Shown: positions 12,690 to 22,939 of the stretch, in pieces
Layout: each line of letters begins with the position of its first letter
Numbering within the stretch: position 1 is the stretch's first letter
Assembly: GCA_030762175.1 (NCBI GenBank)
Contig: CM060831.1
Coordinates: forward strand, 81,338,001 to 81,402,000
Source of the DNA: Metallyticus violacea
Lineage: Eukaryota > Arthropoda > Insecta > Mantodea > Metallyticidae
Direction of reading: 5' to 3'
Length of the DNA: 64,000 nt
The notes under the pieces: generated by a model
Told to the model about the DNA's origin: nothing
Seen by the model: only the letters and a program-made list of their open reading frames with translations
Databases searched by the model: none
Made by a program: the position numbers and the translations under genes

Positions 12690-12838
12690 TGTTGTGTCAG
12701 CAGCGGCGTGTTACTTGCGGAAGATTTCAACTGTCACTGAAACCTGCGCAGCGAAGGGGAAACATACTCCCCGTCTCTGCCGACCTAGCACTGCCGGCCG
12801 GTCCCGCGGTTGCGTCAAGCGTTGCTCACCCTATACAT
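12690..12838 (-). mobile_element. GC-rich terminal fragment of the DUF4817-type element (second copy)
   Basis: Its reverse complement matches 5967-6095 closely: GGGTGAGCAACGCTTGACGC, then CGGGACCGGCCGGCAG, GGGGAGTATGTTTCCCC and TTGAAATCTTCCGCAAGTA. Only the 5' leader is present, with no transposase coding. It could be a TIR-only derivative or a truncated copy. The high GC content stands out from the surrounding AT-rich DNA. Confidence 0.75.
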
Positions 12839-12898
12839 AGACAGAACTAATATTCTCAAGGCTCACATATAACACGAGTTGGGAGTTGAGGAAAGGAA

Positions 12899-12914
12899 TA
12901 ATAATAATAATAAT
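12899..12914. repeat. (TAA)n microsatellite
   Basis: Short perfect TAA repeat. Confidence 0.9.
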
Positions 12915-13090
12915 ACAACAATGCAAAGAAGAATATTGTTCATGGCCACAAGTGTACTGAAGATTTGTGACAGCCGACACGTGCAGTTTTATTCATGAAA
13001 AATCTGATGTGATGACAGAATAGTGCAAATAGAATTTTAAGCTGTAATTTAGTATTGAAAGTTTGATGACCTCAAATGTATGAAATAAAA

Positions 13091-13122
13091 CAGGGAGAGG
13101 AAGGGAGAGAGAGAAAGAGAGT
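13091..13122. repeat. GA-rich simple repeat
   Basis: Imperfect purine tract of GGGAGAGG and GAGAGA units. Confidence 0.8.
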
Positions 13123-13681
13123 TATTAACATGCATGATTTAAGTGCATACTTTGCAGTTTGGGGTAAAAGAAGGGAAAATCACATTAGTGCAACATAATG
13201 TTGGGGAAGTGTAATGTTACTCTAAAGAAGCAGGTGGTTTAAGTTAGTAATAGTCATTAACCTACTGTAGAATAATAGTACTTTTATAGATGAAAAGTTC
13301 GTCATATTTTGGTAAAATATATAGAAAAAATTGATAAAATATACTTTGTATTTACTGAATTATCACCAAGCAGTCTGGAAATATTGATTGCTTGTTGAAA
13401 ATGTCCTTTACCACATTCTGTAACACTATTTAGAAACTAAATGTTATACAAATATGCTTATATAGCCCAGAATTGTAGATACCATAGAATGGGAATTACT
13501 TGCAACAAATAATTTTCATGAAAATATTTATTTTTAACTTTCGTCTTTATTATTAATCGTCCTTTTAGTAAATAGGTTCTATCTTGGGCATGTGCTTTAG
13601 ATAGTATTACAGATTTTAAATGTAATTTTGGTTAACATGACATAATTGGATAAATCTTTTATATTATTCTCCTATATACCG

Positions 13682-14510
13682 AGGATGCCAAAAATGTATA
13701 CACACGTTCACAGTAGATATCTATTTAATATATTTCAAAGTTACCGAAAACAACAGTAATGTGTAGTATGATGTTCTGTAAACAGATGACACATACATTA
13801 TGATAGCGTTGCTACGTTACAGGTAAATCAACAATTAACAAATGAAGCCAAGATTATCATATGATCTGTAAACAGATGTGACTCGCATTATGTTATGCTA
13901 GCGTTGCTACAACAAAATGGAGCCAAAATTATCGTTTGAACAGTGGAAAGCAATTTTGAAGTGGTATTGGAAAACCGAAAATGTTGAGGTTCAAAGACAA
14001 CGGAGACCTGTGTACAGAACAGAACCGCCAACGTGAGTAACTACTGCATGCATTCCAGATAACTTTGAGACTCATGGTGCCATATGCGATGTTCACAAGG
14101 GCAGACCTCGCACAGCAACAAGCCCCGCGCACTGGATCCGAGGCACTGGATAGGACGAAGAGGTCCGATTGAGTTTCCACCGTGTTCTCCGGATCTAACT
14201 CCGTTGGATTTCTACCTATGGGAAACTCTTAAGGATGTTGTATACCGTAGAAAACCAGCTACACTGACAGCACTTCGGGAAGAAATTGAAACGGCATATC
14301 ACTGAGAACACTTTAGCAAACGTTGCTCAATCACTAGTTCAACGTACTCAGAAGTGTATCGACGTCGATGGTGGGCATTTTGAGCAACTGTTGTAACTGT
14401 AAATGTCTAAGATGATTAGTGCTCATCATTTTCTGTTTGTGTGAATTCAATTTTGTTATGTCAACTCAGTTTTTTTCTTTGCTTGAAGTGTGTATACATT
14501 TTTGGCACCT
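13682..14510 (+). mobile_element. internally deleted Tc/mariner element with intact TIRs (DUF4817 + DDE_3 type), copy G1
   Basis: The terminal inverted repeats are AGGATGCCAAAAATGTATAC at about 13682 and its complement GTATACATTTTTGGCACCT ending at 14510. Inside, a transposase N-terminus starts at 13918 (MEPKLSFEQWKAILKWYW) and reaches the GRPRTATSP region. It then joins to the catalytic end WIGRRGPIEFPPCSPDLTPL, followed by DFYLWETLKDVVYRRKP (up to 14305). The intervening 150 or more residues, with the first two catalytic Asp residues, are gone. It is therefore a non-autonomous element that keeps its ends. A minus-strand relative with a different internal junction is at 55514-56285. Confidence 0.88.
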
Positions 14511-14622
14511 GATCTGTATTAACTTTATGAAAGAGCACTGAGGTATAGTTTAAAAAGTTAGCAAATAAAAAATAAGAACCTTGTCGCCAAACTAGCATTG
14601 ACTGGAAATTTCTGTGTTGCAG

Positions 14623-14831
14623 TTGATGAAAGCTACAAGAGCAGTTTTAGGAGATAAACTCTTCAAGATGTTGATGAAAGCAACATTCTATGGCCACTTT
14701 GTGGCAGGGGAAGATCAAATCAGAATTCGGCCTACATTGGAAAGATTACGCTCATTTGGTGTGAAACCAATCATGGACTACTCTGTAGAGGAAGACATCT
14801 CCCAGGAGGAAGCAGAGCGAAGAGAGGTTCA
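14623..14831 (+). CDS. PRODH: proline dehydrogenase, mitochondrial: internal exon (209 nt)
   Basis: The exon codes for part of proline dehydrogenase, the FAD enzyme of the mitochondrial inner membrane that oxidises proline to pyrroline-5-carboxylate. The peptide runs LMKATRAVLGDKLFKMLMKA, then the family hallmark TFYGHFVAGED, then IRPTLERLRSFGVKPIMDYSVEEDIS, the first strand and helix of the catalytic barrel. The acceptor is TTCTGTGTTGCAG ending at 14622. The donor is GTAAGT at 14832. The exon starts in phase 0 and ends two bases into a codon (CA), which the next exon completes as Gln. There are no stops in frame. The upstream exon (mitochondrial leader) is not seen. The base usage is richer in GC than the flanks, as expected of coding DNA. 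Confidence rests on the strong family match plus matching phases with two further exons. Confidence 0.95.
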
Positions 14832-14849
14832 GTAAGTATTAGTTTCAAA

Positions 14850-15515
14850 AATCTATTTCTGTTATGCAAGTAATATCCTTTTTGGAGTGGGAGGATTATA
14901 CAAAAAGTTTGTGTTAAAGGGGGAATAATATTTTTGCAAGTGAACATTATATATAAATTTGGTTACCAGGTGCAGTCATAAAGTTAATAATAGAAATAAA
15001 TTGAGGTAAAAGGGTCTATAAATGCATATTCAAGTCACTTATAAATCAGCTCAATATTTGACTGCTACTTAGTATAGAACAAGAAATTGTGAGAAAAATG
15101 ATACTGCAACATCGACAGTAGTGAGAGCTGGTATCAGTATCAATAAGACAAACGGCCTTAACCTCTGGTTTAGCAGTGTCTTCCTAGGTGGGATACATAG
15201 CAATATCATTAAAAGATACAACAATTGTCCTGAAATAGAAATGGTTGACAAAGAATCATCGAAGTATAACATAAAAGATCCTGCTGCACAATCAATCAAT
15301 ACTATGATTAAGAAAGTCATTGCCCAACAATAAGTAATGAGTTATGAGAATATCTTGCATCAATAATGTGAAAATTCAAGGAAGCGTGATACAGTGTATC
15401 AAATAAGTTTTGTTCCCTGCTGTTTGTGGCGAAAAATTTAGTTGAGTGAAATCAAGAACATCACTAATAATCCCAATATTACTTGCATTAAACTCAAAAT
15501 AAATTTTGTGTTGGG
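14850..15515. other. no recognised element inside the PRODH intron
   Basis: A short + frame at 15121-15333 has no family I recognise. It sits between the PRODH exon and the first PLE. Confidence 0.4.
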
Positions 15516-15517
15516 AA

Positions 15518-15790
15518 TTAATACAATGAAACAATTAATTTATTCTTAATTGAACGGTGAGTTGATTTAATACTCTTACTTTGAATTATACAGAACAAGT
15601 TACACAGGCCTTCACCTGCATCATCAGCTGTATGTCGACTGCCGGATTTGTTGTTAATTGAATGGATTTGGTGTAGCCCCCATAGACATTTTATGAACTT
15701 TTGGATTAATTTGTCTTCTTTTGGAATCTTGAAGTTCATACATAACCTCATCTTCATATTTTTTTTATAAAATTTTTTTCCCGTATTCGC
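15518..15790 (-). mobile_element. Penelope-like element, C-terminal tail and 3' terminal repeat (copy P1)
   Basis: On the minus strand the frame reads EKNFIKNMKMRLCMNFKIPK and then EDKLIQKFI. This matches the extreme C-terminus of PLE proteins after the GIY-YIG domain (pattern W/EKxxIxKxxxxLxNFxIPxxDxLxxxF). The 3' UTR follows with the hammerhead-like motif at 15593-15627. The GIY-YIG core itself is not present directly upstream, so the copy is internally deleted or chimeric. Confidence 0.7.
15593..15627 (-). ncRNA. hammerhead-like RNA motif in PLE 3' end (P1)
   Basis: On the minus strand: CTGATGATG, then stem CAGGT, loop GAAG, stem GCCTG, then T, GTAAC and TTGTTC. All five stem positions pair (one G-U) and an outer G-U extends the stem. 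The left core fits CUGANGA, but a U is inserted before the stem and GAAAC has become GTAAC, so it is probably inactive. Confidence 0.55.
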
Positions 15791-16420
15791 ACCTCCAAGG
15801 GTCTAGCTATGAATTTCAATAATTTGACTTCCATAATATTAATTTGCAACTTGAGGAAATTTTCCACCTTCAAGAGGCCCAAATTTTCCAACCAGAGCTT
15901 CCTGAATGGCATCTAGTCTGTTCTATCATTTTCTTGGTTGGATAGTTTCATGAACAATTTCTGTTTTTAATGTGGCACATGCTTCCTGATAACTCTGGTC
16001 AGGCTTTGTTTAGGATGATTTTCTTTCAACTTCCACTGACTCAGCTTTGCGGCATTTTTGAGTGTTCTGGATAGACCTGAAGTGCTGGTCATAGGCACCC
16101 TGCCTCTTCCTATTTCTTTTTTGAGTAATTAATACTTAATGCCTTTGGCCTATAATTTGGCTTTGAAGAGCTAGTTTTCTCTGAGCTCCTGAAGGATTTT
16201 TTATATTTATCATGCACACTTTGTGGCTTCATCCATGAATTGTTTTTTCAAATTCCTAAGTTTCTGGGCTTTTTAGTACTTCCTCAAGTAAAAAGAGCAA
16301 TATTTTTACTCTTTTCTTCTTCTACTGAGGTTTGTCCTTGAATGGCTGTATTAGCCAAGTCCAGTTCTGTAGGTTGGGATACTGTTTTTGTCTCCTTGGC
16401 CTAAGGAGCTTGCTCCATGG
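15791..16420 (-). pseudogene. decayed minus-strand coding-like stretch, possibly PLE 5' region
   Basis: Broken minus-strand frames are Lys/Glu-rich and amphipathic (for example KLRNLKKQFMDEATK near 16225-16270). This resembles the poorly conserved N-terminal region found before the reverse transcriptase (RT) of PLEs. No RT motif is present. The assignment to the adjacent P1 copy is inference. Confidence 0.3.
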
Positions 16421-18462
16421 GAGCTATATTGTCTACTGGAGCAGTTATTACTGAGTCCTCAACATTATGTTGTTCCTCAGACTTCGTATATTTAAATTTA
16501 CAAATAGAAGTAATTTTGGTTCCACAAGAAACTAGGGAAAGGAATTCAGCCCAAGCAGAGCCCTGCATGTCTGCTCTGGAAAGTCACCTAAGGCTCCTTT
16601 AGAGACACATTATCCTGTGATGTGCATCCCCTTGGCATGGGTAGCGTTAAATCTTTGGATTGATTTGAGAGATACAATGTGAAATAGGTAAATAAATTGG
16701 ACAAGAGATGTCAAATAGAAAAGATAAAAGAAAAAGAAAGGAGGAGGAATTAAGAGCTCTAAGGAGGCTGACTCCAGTGATGATGGGTTTGCCACATCCC
16801 ATTGCCAAAAATAAGTGATAAATAAACATCTTCAAAACTAAGTGTCCTTAATCTAACTTCTCTGACACTTGAGTTAAAGAGTGTTCAGTAGCATATTGGT
16901 TCAATTGAACTATAACAGAATCATTTCAGAGGTTGTAGAGAAGTATTTTGAGAACGAAAATATATTGTCTTTTCCTTTTTGGTGGCAAAAAAAGAAGGAA
17001 GGTATAGTATCGATGGAAATATATTGTGTTGAATGTATAAATTATTTTTGACATCTTTTCTTTTCTTTGGAACCCGGTCCCCTGGATATTCCAATAGGTA
17101 GCTGCTGATGAACCGGGGAACTAGGGTACTGAGCCAATCAAATTGGAATAAATTTTGATTGGAGTTAGTGCCTTCTGGAATTGCCAAAGGCACTGTTCAT
17201 AATTGTTAAATTTATAATTGTTTTTTTTTTTTTTATTTTGTAAAAAAATTATGTATGTTGATGCATGAGAATAAATACTATTACTACTACAGCGTATAAA
17301 AACAATGCTTTTGTAAAATATAATATACCTAGGTATAATAGTTTTCAATAAATTGTCAGTTACCTATTTGTGGCACTACAATCAGAGATTGGGCCATGGC
17401 CTACCAATGCAACCTCTGCTTCTTCTATCTCTGTCTTACGATTTCATTGAAAGACAGTAGTATTGCAGGGAAGCATGTGATCAGCATACTGGCATCCTGC
17501 TGGTTGCCTATCACATGGCTTTCTAGATTGAAGAATGCCACCTCTCCATCAGGCAGCTCTGTATTTTAAAGACTTATAGCACTAAATCTTGAAAATGCTG
17601 TTGAGGAGCTATTGAAAATTGGAATTTCCTTGCTTACTAAGCAAAAGTGAAGACATTCTAAGGCAAATTTTTTACCCCATTTCACTTTAATCATTACTTT
17701 AACAGCATCTAATATTAACTTCTTTATTGCCATTTAACTCTGTTATTTTTATTAATGAATTACAGATTATCTCAAGTTGTTTGTTAAAAAACTCTCCACA
17801 ATCTCTGAAATTAATTGATTATAGTTTACAAACACACATTATAAATTGAACAGCTTGATAGGTAATCACTTCATGGTACTGGTGCACTAATAGCATCTGC
17901 ATGTTTAGAAATCACCTCTTATTTAAAGATTCTGAAACTATGTTTACTATGTTTACTGTTTACTGTTAGATTAATTATTTATATGAATAAAAAATAACTG
18001 GTTAAGAATATGGTATGAGCTTTGATGAGCTTATAGTTCCGTATTTTCCAGTGGAATTAAATATGAACAAAAAAAGTTTGGAAATCATTTTTTAAATTAG
18101 GCAGTGTACAGGCAAAGGTTGAAGATGCAAATCAACAGAAAAATTCAAGTCTACAGGATGAGGTTTAAAGGCTTGAATGAGACGAAATGTAATACTCTGA
18201 CATTGAATTGTCTTGTAGCCCTCGGTTGCTCCAGGGAACGCATATAGTTTGCCCAAAAGAAAGTGAGCCTTTCATTTTCCTGTAATGATTTATTCATGAA
18301 CATACAGGAAGTAAGAATGATATATGGGTGACATATCAGCTACACATAATCATCTTGTTTGTTCAAGCTATTGTCCCAGAGCGTCACAAGGTTATGGATA
18401 CACTAAGCAAAGAACATCTATAGGTTGACTGCAGAACCAATCTTCAAAGAAACAGAATCCCC

Positions 18463-19060
18463 TCTTAGGTAGATTAAAAGTAAAACTACTTAAAATCATG
18501 TCAACACATTAAAAACACTCTTGATGTTCCACTTTTATAAAAAAAAAAAAAACTGGCAAATGTTTCGTGAGACCTTGCTTACATTGTCAACCATAAATGA
18601 CTAACGGATCAAACTAAATTGGTGGTGTAAGTGACTGTGAGTGCTCTGGTTGTCTATTGATAAACTTATACAAAATGTTATATGCTTCTGGGATATCATA
18701 ATTCATGAGTCTATGTTCATATTTTTTTATGAAAATTTTTTCCCATATACTGAGTGTTGCACTGCTTTTAATAAAGTGATATCTTTCTCGATCTCATGGT
18801 GTTTGTTCCAAAAATGTGCTAGAACTGCCTGATTTTTCTATTTGTTTGTATTTAATATTTCTCCAGTGTTGCTTTAATCTGATATCTATGTTCTTTTTTT
18901 GTCTTGCTTATGTACACTTTTTCACAGCTTTGTAATTAATCGTATATTGCCAGAATTTTTTCTTTGGGTCTGGGGTCCGTTTTGTTTAACTTCAACAGTT
19001 TGCCAACTTAGTTTAATCTACCTAGGATTTTAAAATTGTTTCACTGTGTTGATTCCTACA
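18463..19060 (-). mobile_element. Penelope-like element, GIY-YIG end and 3' repeat (copy P2)
   Basis: The stretch is colinear at nucleotide level with the better-preserved PLE at 25160-25570. Both encode, on the minus strand, the GIY-YIG endonuclease C-terminus, here riddled with stops. Landmarks on + are GTTTGTTCCAAAAATGTGCT (about 18802), TCTATTTGTTTGTATTTAAT and CACAGCTTTGTAATTAA. The 3' repeat (18463-18592) shares its sequence with the PLE tail at 46977-47106, including GTGGAACATCAAGAG and GTAGTTTTACTTTTA. It sits inside a mariner relic. Confidence 0.75.
18555..18592 (-). ncRNA. hammerhead-like RNA motif in PLE 3' end (P2)
   Basis: Minus strand: TTGACAATG, stem GTAAG against CTCAC (one A-C mismatch), then GAAACAT. 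It is the same lineage as 46977-47010, where the stem is perfect (GTGAG/CTCAC). Confidence 0.45.
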
Positions 19061-19741
19061 TTGAATCTCCGCTGTTAATTAGCACTGTAGATACTTCATG
19101 CAAGAAACCATTCGCTGAACCTTGGCGACACACTGCACGCAAACCTTGTGGTATCCCAACTGTCTACAGTTACTTTGCTCAATGACAATATTTCTGCAAT
19201 CTCTTGGGTGGTTATTTAGTACTTCTCCCTTATAAGTTATCTATGGCTGCAATTGATTTCTCGGTGATGGTAAATAAGCTTGATCCGGAGGTCTAGGCAT
19301 GTCCTCATTGTGCACATGTCCGTAAAAAATTCACCATACCCTCTGAACACTGTGCTTCATGACATACATGCATTTCCAGAAACATTGTTCTTACAGTGAT
19401 GAATTTTGGCTCCACCAACACCTTCTGCCTTCAAATATTGAATTACTGCTTGCTGTGCCTGTTTCCCTATTGTGAACATATATGGTTTAAACTACTTCTG
19501 TCCATGTAAACAACACATTGTGCCATCAGAGCAAACCAGTGTGCTTTCTTATACACAATGCCATGTACCAGAGCAAACATGTTATGCTACAACAAAAGTG
19601 TTAGTTACATTTGGGCAACCCTTGTAAATGTCTGATAATAAGTTTGGTTTTTGCAATGGTAAATATTCTAAAATCATCTTTCTGTCACATTGCTGTCATA
19701 ATGTTTGATAAAATAAATATTTCATATTTTTATAAAAGTAC

Positions 19742-20535
19742 AGGCCCTACCGAAAGTTTAAGGACACTTGCTTATATCATAATTGCATTCTGACCTTAAA
19801 GTATTTTGTGCAGCAGCTTTGTGTCCTGTATAAGAAGAAGAGGAAGTTATGATATATTTTCACTTTTGGAAAATTTACAAAAATTATCCTTTTTTTTCCC
19901 CCCTTAATCTTTGTGGGGATATAGCCATGAAAAAATATGGGTAATAAACGTTTTTTTTTTTTTCTGAAGATAAACACACATATTTAAGGAACATTTATAA
20001 TTATAATATTACTACCATATACTAGTTTATCAACATTGATACAATGTTTATTACTCTGCAATAAATCGGAAAGAAACGAGCTTGAATTGGCACTGTTTAC
20101 TGGTTCTTTCAACATGCGATTTAAATGAAAGTCAAATAGTGCCAATTCAAGCTCATTTTTTCCAATTTGTTGTAGAGTAATAAACATTGTGTCAATTTTT
20201 GATAAACCAGTATATGGTAGTAATATTATATTTATAAATGTTCCATATATATGTACATTTATTCACAGAAAAAATAATGTTTATGCCTCATATATTTTCA
20301 TGGCTAAATCCCCACAAAAGTTAAAAAAAAAGGATTTTTGCAAATTTTCCAAAAGTGAGGAAATAACATAACTTAGGAAAAATTAATGACTTTTACACAA
20401 TTCTTTTTTTTTAAATGTACCTCTTAATAAGGCAATTTTTTTGACAAAATACAAGACTGCTGGACAAAATAGTTTAAAGAAGAATATAATTTAGTTGATA
20501 TATGAAGGTGTCCATAAACATATGGTAGGGCCTAT
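19742..20535. mobile_element. foldback (long-palindrome) MITE of Tc1/mariner type
   Basis: Almost the whole ~794 bp is one inverted repeat. The ends are CAGGCCCTACCGAAAGTTTA at 19741 and ATATGGTAGGGCCT at 20521-20534. Inner landmarks pair symmetrically: ATAGCCATGAAAAAATAT with its complement near 20297, TTTATTACTCTGCAATAAAT with its complement at about 20165-20185, and GAGCTTGAATTGGCACT (20078-20094) with AGTGCCAATTCAAGCTC (20136-20152). The central loop is about 41 nt. TA flanks both ends, the Tc1/mariner target. No coding is apparent. RNA or single strands from it would form a very long hairpin. Confidence 0.88.
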
Positions 20536-21100
20536 AGTCAGTAAGGTTACTGACTTTGAAGTTTTCTTGTTTTTCCACTTATTTATATTTGGACACTGAT
20601 GGCTATAAGTTAAATTTTGCAGTAAAATTACTTAATTACTTAGAGGGACACTATTTACTTCAGGAATTTTTGTTTTATTGCGTCATAATTCTGAATTTTC
20701 ACTCTTGAAGTATACAATGTTTTTTCTGCATCACTTCATTGTTTTTTTTTTTTTTTTACAACCTACTATATATCTTTATTGAAAGCTGCTTTGGAATCCC
20801 TATTGCATTATTAGTATACTAAAACTGTTTTGCTTTGTTGTAATGTATTCAGCAATTGTGTACATTAAGAATTGAGAAATGTATTCAAAACTCTATAAAT
20901 GCAAAACTTTTAAAAAATTGAATTATACACAGCAGCCATATGATCTTGATATACACCATGCCATATAATCAGAAATTTATATTTTTTATATTTAGAAGGA
21001 ACAAAAATATTCATATTTTTTCAAAAGTCCATTCCGAACAAAGAATGTGAAAGTCAAGTAAATGTGTATAAGCCATTAAATATTTTCTTTCCAATACTTA

Positions 21101-21179
21101 TATTTCAGTGTAACTTTGTACTAACATTAATTATTTACAATATTTCAGTGTAACTTTGTACTAACATTAATTATTTACA
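21101..21179. repeat. 40-bp perfect tandem duplication
   Basis: The unit at 21101-21140, from TATTTCAGTGTAACTTTGTA to TTATTTACAA, is repeated exactly at 21141-21179. A recent slippage or unequal event in intron DNA is likely. Confidence 0.95.
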
Positions 21180-21534
21180 TTTCAAATTTCATTGTTGTGA
21201 ACCATGTTACAAACTGGTTGCAGGTCATTATTTAATATTTCACTTCATTGTCTGCGCAGTTTTAATTTTACTTCTTGAGAGATTTGTATAATGAATGGCA
21301 TTATATTATTTTAACTGCGCTCATTTTACTGAAAATGAATATTTACAAAAAAATTGACATTGATATATGAAAGGATCAAAAATAGTTGCAGAAAACAGGA
21401 AACTATGTACAAAGAATATTAGAGGAACATTGGACCCTAAAGGTGCTGAATAGAGACTGGCAAATGAGATACCTCAAGGAAAGCTCAAAGAATGTATTGT
21501 GGTCAAAATTGCCCTTTAAGATGAACAGTCAACA

Positions 21535-21780
21535 TATACACATTTAGAGGTTGGTATTATGTGATACTATTTCATTAACTGATTAATTTATCAGAACATG
21601 TTTCAACAGCTCTCGTTCTCATCTTCAGCTAGGAACAGACTGGGTGCTCTTGAAATATGTTCTGATAAATTAATCAATTAGTGAAATAGTATCACATAAT
21701 ACCAACCGCTTAATGTGTATAATTAGTCAACTTCACTGTTTCTAACTTCTATTAAGTTTACAAGTTATAAAAAATATCTT
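21535..21780 (+). repeat. PLE terminal repeat with inverted partner arm (head of copy P4)
   Basis: Left arm 21535-21607 and right arm 21650-21723 are inverted copies of each other (core GGTTGGTATTATGTGATACT and its complement) with a spacer of about 42 nt. The right arm continues to about 21780 with sequence shared with the repeat after the PLE at 57141-57860 (CAACTTCACTGTTTCTAACT here, TTTCACTGTTCCTAACTTCT there). It therefore reads as a PLE pLTR directly upstream of PLE coding on the same strand, plus a partial inverted copy. Confidence 0.75.
21594..21628 (-). ncRNA. hammerhead-like RNA motif (P3/P4 pLTR inverted arm)
   Basis: Minus strand: CTGAAGATG (perfect CUGANGA), 5-nt/4-nt/5-nt stem-loop AGAAC-GAGA-GCTGT, T, GAAAC, ATGTTC. 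The total length of 35 nt equals the other copies. The stem has two mismatches. Confidence 0.45.
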
Positions 21781-21803
21781 GATTATCAACTCAGGTTGAA
21801 ATA

Positions 21804-22934
21804 TTGCAGGACTTTTTTTTTTATTCTTTTTATATAAAGAATAAAAAAATAATTTTGGACCAAGAAGATTATGAGAGAATGTGGAAACTGCTGAAAGGGG
21901 ATGAATACATAAAAATTAAAACTGCTCCTCTAAACAAATCCATTAAAGCTATAGAGAATATTGTAACATATAACAATAAACCTGTGGCTGCTTAGACAAT
22001 ATCAAACATATAGCCTAGTAAACATTCATTTGTCGGTCCTGGTGGTGTAGTGGAAACCATACTTGCCTTCTATACCCAAGATCGCGGGTTCAAACCCGGT
22101 CAGGATCGATGGATTTTTTTGGGTGTAAAAATCCTTCGAAAGGTAAGTAAAGCCGTGGGTCCATTTGTTGTACATTTAACGATAAAGAACCTCAAGCTTG
22201 AAAAAAGAAGCCTCTGAGCAAAATTTGTCGGCTGTTTTACACCCTGAATAGAATGGGACGCTGATGATCTTAGATGTTACAGAGCGTCTGTAAATAAACA
22301 AAAAAAAAAAACAAAAAAAAACTAGTAAATATTCCACTTTAGCAAAATTGAATACATACAAATAGTAAAATCTGCAGAGGAAAAATGGTTCAGCAAAGGA
22401 ATAGTAGACAAAATATAAGCAATTCAGGAAACAAAAACACATAAAGCAGATCATAGCAATATCTTTGGAATTCAAAAACGAACATTTTTGAAAATTAATT
22501 TCCATCCAGTAGCTTTTTATAAATATCAAAAGAGATTAAAAAATTTTAAAATCACTTTGACACCATATAATAATTACAGCATCAGAATCCTCATTAAATG
22601 AAATAAAATAGCCCATACGCCTCCAGAGAAAAAAATCCAAGGATCTGCCAAATACATTGTTCAGACTGTGATAAAACATACATTGGAAAAAAAAATCCAA
22701 AAGGAACATAGGTGCATGCTTCAAGGAACAATGGAGAAATATAAAATATGCACAAATAGAGAACTCTGCAATGCAAGCCTATTTCTGGAAAAAAGAGTCA
22801 TGACATAAAACGAAAATCAAATTGCTTGAAGCTACCCAAAAGCATAAAGAACTGAACATCTAGGAAAAGATCTATGACAAGAAATTTGAACAACAACTAG
22901 TAAATTTTGACAATACTGGGCAGGCAGCCTTTCT
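21804..22934 (+). mobile_element. Penelope-like element, internally deleted (copy P4), interrupted by a SINE
   Basis: The N-terminal part is the open frame to 21995 (IILDQEDYERMWKLLKGDEY, then NKSIKAIENI), matching the conserved stretch just before the PLE reverse transcriptase. After the SINE at 22028-22321 the copy resumes. At about 22650-22690 a frame reads IHCSDCDKTYIGK, the GIY-YIG endonuclease core with an intact Y-I-G. From about 22690 comes a Cys-containing linker (NIKYAQIENSAMQAYFWKK), then IKLLEATQKHKELN and the closing KKFEQQLVNFD. The RT catalytic core is missing. PLEs use the RT plus the GIY-YIG nuclease for target-primed reverse transcription; this one cannot. Confidence 0.78.
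22015..22334 (+). repeat. SINE-2 full-length copy with 13-bp target-site duplication inside a PLE
   Basis: The body is 22028-22321. The head is TCGGTCCTGGTGGTGTAGTG, box B is GGGTTCAAACC, and the tail is GAGCGTCTGTAAATAAAC plus A-rich sequence. The flanks CTAGTAAACATTC (22015-22027) and CTAGTAAATATTC (22322-22334) form a 13-bp TSD with one mismatch. Confidence 0.92.
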
Positions 22935-22939
22935 TAAAG

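Larger units (their letters stand above)
18246..19622 (-). mobile_element. mariner-like element (mauritiana-like HTH), split by a PLE
   Basis: Minus-strand pieces at about 19080-19480 read QAVIQYLKAEGVGGAKIH, then CMS-STVFRGYGEFF, then ITTQEIAEILSLSKVTVDS, and KVCVQCVAKVQRMVSCMKYL. These match in order the two helix-turn-helix segments and the YRKVCARWVP block of mariner transposases. The proposed outer ends are similar inverted sequences: TAGTTTGCCCAAAAGAAA at about 18249 and its counterpart AGGGTTGCCCAAATGTAA (complement of about 19602-19619). The whole catalytic region is missing. A PLE (18463-19060) occupies the middle. Many stops and frameshifts are present. Confidence 0.65.

Noticed and set aside
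12646..12840. 64-codon GC-rich frame as a host exon (PRODH leader?)
   Set aside because: The same DNA is repeated inverted at 5967-6095 as a transposon end. The peptide is not a convincing mitochondrial leader and no suitable donor was found.
17221..17235. T run as a terminator
   Set aside because: It is a eukaryotic intron homopolymer with no associated hairpin or RNA polymerase III gene.
22030..22110. Functional tRNA gene with boxes A and B
   Set aside because: The tRNA-like head is followed by the SINE-2 body and A-rich tail, is flanked by TSDs, and the same structure recurs at 11943 and 44990. These are SINEs.
22176..22776. Hydrophobic minus-strand frames (membrane-protein-like)
   Set aside because: They are shadows of the SINE and of the A-rich PLE coding on the + strand.
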